Shown: in pieces, positions 60,564 through 64,000 of the stretch
How positions within the stretch are numbered: position 1 is the first letter of the stretch
Layout of the letters: every line of letters begins with the position of its first letter
From: Burkholderia sp. HI2500
GTDB taxonomy: Bacteria; Pseudomonadota; Gammaproteobacteria; Burkholderiales; Burkholderiaceae
Direction of reading: 5' to 3'
NCBI RefSeq assembly: GCF_002223055.1
Contig: NZ_NKFL01000006.1
Span: 2,542,001-2,606,000, forward strand
DNA length: 64,000 bases
Position numbers and translations under genes: made by a program
The notes under the pieces: model-generated
What the model was told of the DNA's origin: nothing
Database searches by the model: none
What the model saw: the letters and a program-made list of their open reading frames with translations, nothing else

Positions 60564-61433
60564 ATGTTTCTCGATCAACTACATCCGGAACGCTGGACGT
60601 TCCTGTGGAACGCGCTGTCCACTCTTTCTCTCAAGTTGTGCGCCGGCCTGGCACTGCTCGTCGCCGGCTGGTGGCTGTCGAAACGCATCGGCAACTGGCT
60701 GAACCGCCTGCTCTCGAACAAGGAGCGCGTCGACGACACGCTGCGGCCGATCCTCTGCGACGTCGCCGTGTGGGGCATCCGCATCGTCGCGATCGTCGGC
60801 GCGCTGTCGCAACTCGGGATCGAAACCGCGAGCATCGTCGCAGTGCTCGGCGCGGCCGGCCTCGCGATCGGGCTCGCGCTGCAGGGCACGATGCAGAACA
60901 TCGCGGCCGGCATCATGCTTCTGCTGCTGCGACCGTTCAAGGTCGGCGACTACATCGACGGCGGCACGGGCGTCGCGGGCACCGTCGACGAGGTCGGGCT
61001 CTTCATGACGCGGCTGACGAAGCCGGACGGCATCTGCGAATACGTGCCGAACAGCGCGCTGTGGGGCAGCTCGATCCGCAACTACACGCGCAACCCGACG
61101 CGCCGCCTCGATCTCGAAGTGGAAGTGTCGGTGCATGACGATATCGATCGCGCGCTCGACGCGCTGCGCAAGCTGGCGCTCGCCGACCCGGACGTGCTGC
61201 AGGATCCGGAGCCGAACGTGATGGTGATGCGCTTCGACGACAGCACGGTCGTCGCAAACGTTCGCGTGTGGACGCACACCGACAAGTTCTGGGACATGCG
61301 CTGGCGTCTGGCGCGGCAGGCTCGCAAGGCACTCGCGGACGCGCACTGCGCGCTGCCGATCCGCACGCGCGAGCTGCACATCGTGCATGACGCGGAGCGT
61401 CGCGCCGAACGCGCGCAAACGCACGCGCTGTAA
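60564..61433 (+). CDS. Small-conductance mechanosensitive channel (MscS family)
   Basis: The product is 289 residues, the size of E. coli MscS. The pore helix TM3 is VAVLGAAGLAIGLALQGTMQNIAAGIMLLLLRPFKVGDYI (shortened), with the Gly/Ala packing pattern. The beta domain includes GTVDEVGLFMTRL and YVPNSALWGSSIRNY. It opens at high membrane tension to release osmolytes. The start at ATG 60564 has GGAAT upstream. A hairpin terminator follows. Confidence 0.94.
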   Translation: MFLDQLHPERWTFLWNALSTLSLKLCAGLALLVAGWWLSKRIGNWLNRLLSNKERVDDTLRPILCDVAVWGIRIVAIVGALSQLGIETASIVAVLGAAGLAIGLALQGTMQNIAAGIMLLLLRPFKVGDYIDGGTGVAGTVDEVGLFMTRLTKPDGICEYVPNSALWGSSIRNYTRNPTRRLDLEVEVSVHDDIDRALDALRKLALADPDVLQDPEPNVMVMRFDDSTVVANVRVWTHTDKFWDMRWRLARQARKALADAHCALPIRTRELHIVHDAERRAERAQTHAL

Positions 61434-61437
61434 ACGG

Positions 61438-61474
61438 CGAAGGCCGCGACGCACTGCCTGCTTCGCGGCCTTCG
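61438..61474. terminator. Bidirectional terminator hairpin
   Basis: A perfect 12-bp stem CGAAGGCCGCGA/TCGCGGCCTTCG lies between the convergent MscS and LivK genes, without a strong T-run. Confidence 0.55.
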
Positions 61475-61501
61475 CAACGTCAATGCAACTTCAACGCCGC
61501 A

Positions 61502-62635
61502 TCACATCTTCACGATATCGAGCAGCGCCTTCTTACCGCTCCTGTACGTGAACACCGAGATCGCGCCGTGCCTCAGGTCGCCCTGCGGCGTGAAGCTCGT
61601 CTCGCCGATCACGCCCTTGTAGTCGGTCGCGGGCATCGCGGCCAGCACCTTCGCCGGATCGGTCGAGTTCGCGCGCTTCATCGCGTCGACGATGATGTAC
61701 ACGGCGTCGTACGAGAACGGCGCATACACCTGCATCGGCTGGTGATAACGCGCTTCGTAGCGCTTCGCGAACGCCGCGCCGCCCGGCATCTTCTCGAGCG
61801 CGATGCCGGCCTCGGAGCACACGACGTTGTCGGACGCGGGGCCCGCGAGCTTCGGCAGGTCGGTCGAGCACACGCCGTCGCCGGCGAGGATCTTCGCGCG
61901 CATGCCGAGCTGGCGCGCCTGCTTCGCGAGCGGCCCGCCCGTCGAGTCCATGCCGCCGTACATGATCGCGTCCGGGTTCGCGCCCTTGATCTTCGTGAGG
62001 ATCGCGCGGAAGTCGATCGCCTTGTCGTTGGTCGCATCGCGCGACACGACCTTCATTCCGGCGGCCTTCGCGGCCTTCTCGAACTCGGTCGCGAGGCCCT
62101 GGCCGTATGCGGTCGAATCGTCGACCACCGCTACCGTCTTGATGCCCAGGTTCTTCGCCGCATACATCGCGAGCGCCGGCCCCTGCTGCGCGTCGGTCGC
62201 CACCACGCGATAGGTCGTCTTGAAGCCCTGCTGCGTGTAGGTCGGGTTGGTCGCGGCCTGCGAGATCTGCACGACGCCGCCGTCGCGATAGACGCGCGAC
62301 GCCGGAATCGACGTGCCCGAGTTGTGATGGCCGACGACGCCGATGACCTTGTCGTCGACGAGCCGCTGCGCGACCTGCGTCGCCGTGCGCGGATCGCCCG
62401 CGTCGTCCTGCGCGTCGAGTTGCAGCGTGACCTTCTTGCCGCCGATCGTCAGGCCCTTCGCATTGATTTCCTCGACCGCGAGGCGCGCGCCGTTCTCGCT
62501 GTCCTTGCCGAGGTGCGCGATCGCGCCGGTCAGCGGTGCGACGTGGCCGATGCGCACGATCTCGTCCGCGTGTGCGGACAGCGCGCACGTGAGCGCCGCC
62601 GCTGCCGCGAATGCCGTCATGGAATGTCGAAGCAT
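61502..62635 (-). CDS. Branched-chain amino-acid ABC transporter binding protein (LivK-like)
   Basis: The product is 377 residues with a signal peptide (1-23, ending SAHA-D). The mature protein is a type I periplasmic binding protein: IVRIGHVAPLTGAIAHLGKD, VIGVVGHHNSGTSIPAS, FKTTYRVVATDAQQG and TVAVVDDSTAYGQGLA. It delivers leucine, isoleucine, valine or related compounds to a LivHMGF transporter; those genes are not in the window. AGGAGA precedes ATG 62635. Confidence 0.93.
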   Translation of the reverse strand: MLRHSMTAFAAAAALTCALSAHADEIVRIGHVAPLTGAIAHLGKDSENGARLAVEEINAKGLTIGGKKVTLQLDAQDDAGDPRTATQVAQRLVDDKVIGVVGHHNSGTSIPASRVYRDGGVVQISQAATNPTYTQQGFKTTYRVVATDAQQGPALAMYAAKNLGIKTVAVVDDSTAYGQGLATEFEKAAKAAGMKVVSRDATNDKAIDFRAILTKIKGANPDAIMYGGMDSTGGPLAKQARQLGMRAKILAGDGVCSTDLPKLAGPASDNVVCSEAGIALEKMPGGAAFAKRYEARYHQPMQVYAPFSYDAVYIIVDAMKRANSTDPAKVLAAMPATDYKGVIGETSFTPQGDLRHGAISVFTYRSGKKALLDIVKM

Positions 62636-62779
62636 GTCTGTCTCCTGGTCAGTCTTGTGGGCCCCGTTCAACGCGGGACGTGTTGTGGTTCGGATGACGA
62701 ATCGGTTTCGGTCAGTGATGCAGCGCGTCCTGCACCGTGGGCCGCGACCCTGTCGGCGGCACGGCTGCGGTGCCGCGCG

Positions 62780-63817
62780 TTACGCGCGCCCTTCGAATCC
62801 CAGCAGCACGTTGACCGCATTGATGCCGATCTCGTCGACCATGTAGCCGCCTTCCATCACGAACAGCGTCGGCACGTTCAGGCGCGCGAGCGCCGCGCCG
62901 ATGCGCAGATAGTCGGGCGAGCGCAGCCGGAAATGGCTGATCGGATCGTGCTCGAACGTATCGACGCCGAGCGACACGACGAGCGCGTCGGGTGCATGCG
63001 CGGCGATCGCGGCGGCCGCGTGGTCGAGCGCCGCCGAGTAGGTGTCCCACAGCGTGCCCTTCGGCAGCGGCAGATTCAGGTTGAACCCTTCGCCCGCGCC
63101 GATGCCGCGCTCGTCCGCGTAGCCGGAGAAGTACGGATACGACACCGGCGGCTCGCCGTGGATCGACGCGAACAGCACGTCCGCGCGGTCGTAGAAGATG
63201 TCCTGCGTGCCGTTGCCGTGATGGAAATCGACGTCGAGCACCGCGACGCGCGTGGCGCCCTGTGCGACGCAGTGCTGCGCCGCGATCGCCGCGTTGTTCA
63301 GGTAGCAATAGCCGCCCATGTACTCGCGGCCCGCGTGATGGCCGGGTGGGCGGCACAGCGCGAACGCCGCGCGCGCCGCGCCGCTCGACAGCAGGTCGGC
63401 GCCGGTGAGCGCCGAGTTCGCGCTCGCGCTCACGGCATCCCACGTGCCGGCGTTGATCGGCGCGCCCGCGTCCATCGCATAGAAGCCGAGCTTGCCGTCG
63501 ATGAACGCGGGCGCGGTGGCTGCGGCCGGCATCGCGCGCACCGGCCACACGAGCGGCAGCGCCTGGCAGGTGCGGTCCGTGGCGGTCCACTCGTCCCACG
63601 CGCCGGCGAGGAAATCGACGTAGCGGGCACTGTGCGCGGCCGCGTAGTGGGTGCGGTCGAACGGCTTCGGCGCGATCACGTCGCCGAGGCCGGCGGCACG
63701 CACCTGCGCGAGCACCGTTTCGGCGCGAAGGGGGTTTTCGAACGAATCGGTGATCGCACCGTCCTTCAGTTCGACGCCGCGATGCAGGTGGTGATCGCTG
63801 CTGTAGACCGTGAGCAT
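62780..63817 (-). CDS. Histone deacetylase-like acetylpolyamine amidohydrolase
   Basis: The product is 345 residues of the arginase/deacetylase fold. Zinc-site residues are in CRPPGHHAGREYMGG (catalytic His pair) and AVLDVDFHHGNGTQDIFY (Asp and His ligands), with a late EGGYMVDEIG. It likely deacetylates acetylpolyamines, as in AphA/B relatives. ATG 63817 starts at LTVYSSDHHLH; a start at 63901 would add 28 residues. It is divergent from an Lrp-type gene at the right edge. Confidence 0.92.
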   Translation of the reverse strand: MLTVYSSDHHLHRGVELKDGAITDSFENPLRAETVLAQVRAAGLGDVIAPKPFDRTHYAAAHSARYVDFLAGAWDEWTATDRTCQALPLVWPVRAMPAAATAPAFIDGKLGFYAMDAGAPINAGTWDAVSASANSALTGADLLSSGAARAAFALCRPPGHHAGREYMGGYCYLNNAAIAAQHCVAQGATRVAVLDVDFHHGNGTQDIFYDRADVLFASIHGEPPVSYPYFSGYADERGIGAGEGFNLNLPLPKGTLWDTYSAALDHAAAAIAAHAPDALVVSLGVDTFEHDPISHFRLRSPDYLRIGAALARLNVPTLFVMEGGYMVDEIGINAVNVLLGFEGRA

Positions 63818-63932
63818 GGTTGAGCGTTGCAGTGAGGGTGGCAACAGTTTATTGACGGCAACCGGCAATAGCTTTGCTTTCGACGCGCGCGTTTCGTACA
63901 ATTTTGAGAAAACCGCCTACGGATTCCCGGAA

Positions 63933-64000
63933 ATGAGCAAAAATCGCGCTTCGGCCGAACTGGATGGCGTCGACCGCGCCATGCTGCGCCTGCTGCAGGA
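63933..64000 (+). CDS. Lrp/AsnC-type regulator, N-terminal part (cut by window edge)
   Basis: Only 22 residues are visible (MSKNRASAELDGVDRAMLRLLQ, given in part). The pattern L-D-x-x-D-R-x-x-L-x-x-L-Q is the usual start of an Lrp HTH. It is divergent from the acetylpolyamine amidohydrolase, which it may regulate. Confidence 0.65.
   Translation, partial: MSKNRASAELDGVDRAMLRLLQ

Noticed and set aside
61568..63823. A long plus-strand open frame across the LivK and deacetylase genes
   Set aside because: It runs through two clearly coding genes on the other strand and has shadow composition.

Overview
This window reads as a stretch of a Burkholderia cepacia complex genome, probably a secondary replicon. 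Codon third positions are almost all G or C. Two genes at 56.4-57.8 kb encode soluble lectins that match the B. cenocepacia BC2L-A and BC2L-C proteins, which I recognise. No rRNA, tRNA, CRISPR array, IS element or prophage was seen. Most genes are ordinary regulatory, transport and metabolic genes. They are interspersed with toxin-antitoxin parts and decayed gene fragments.

Layout. 0-4.1 kb: an RcsB-like response regulator cut by the window edge, a 64-codon gene, and an RcsC-like hybrid kinase. 4.4-7.1 kb: three lipoprotein genes (a five-repeat protein, a CsgG-like protein, a Sel1 protein). 7.4-10.7 kb: an operon of a BetR-domain response regulator, a periplasmic molybdopterin-fold protein and a hybrid kinase. 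10.7-20.5 kb: housekeeping genes (YjbQ, thioredoxin-like, flavin reductase, LysE, YebB, Lrp with AzlCD, SurE, SDR), with an Xre antitoxin relic at 14.7 kb and an octanucleotide tandem array at 19.4 kb. 20.7-25.9 kb: two GH92 alpha-mannosidase lipoproteins. 26.3-30.8 kb: cupin, amidohydrolase, LysR, and an ArsR-PLP decarboxylase operon. 31.0-39.1 kb: a LysR fragment, a Phd/PIN toxin-antitoxin pair, LysR with an aldo-keto reductase, an ABC exporter, ArsR with a quinone oxidoreductase, GNAT, and an Xre gene with a truncated HipA. 39.1-47.3 kb: methyltransferase, lipoproteins, Lgt-like/TlpA fusion, LysR with azoreductase, potassium channel, HbpS, lone VapB, MarC. 47.6-50.9 kb: an accessory island with a frameshifted BvgS-type kinase, a SymE-like toxin coupled to an Xre gene, a second Xre paralogue and an MbcA/ParS-type antitoxin without toxin. 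51.3-64 kb: TPR glycosyltransferase-like protein, leuA with a leucine-rich leader peptide, bclA-bclC without bclB, AraC-GyrI regulator, M23 peptidase, MscS channel, LivK-like binding protein, acetylpolyamine amidohydrolase, and the start of an Lrp gene.

Themes. Several regulators sit beside clear dyad operators: both ArsR loci, the Phd/PIN pair, the Xre/HipA relic and the LysR/azoreductase pair. Two loci (42.1 and 47.4 kb) share a palindrome and a terminator on the minus strand and look like members of a small-RNA or attenuator family. Surface glycan functions recur: two secreted mannosidases and two mannose/fucose lectins. The best candidates for a less described system are the SymE-Xre-Xre-MbcA cluster, the BetR/molybdopterin-fold/hybrid-kinase operon, and the paired minus-strand RNA modules.
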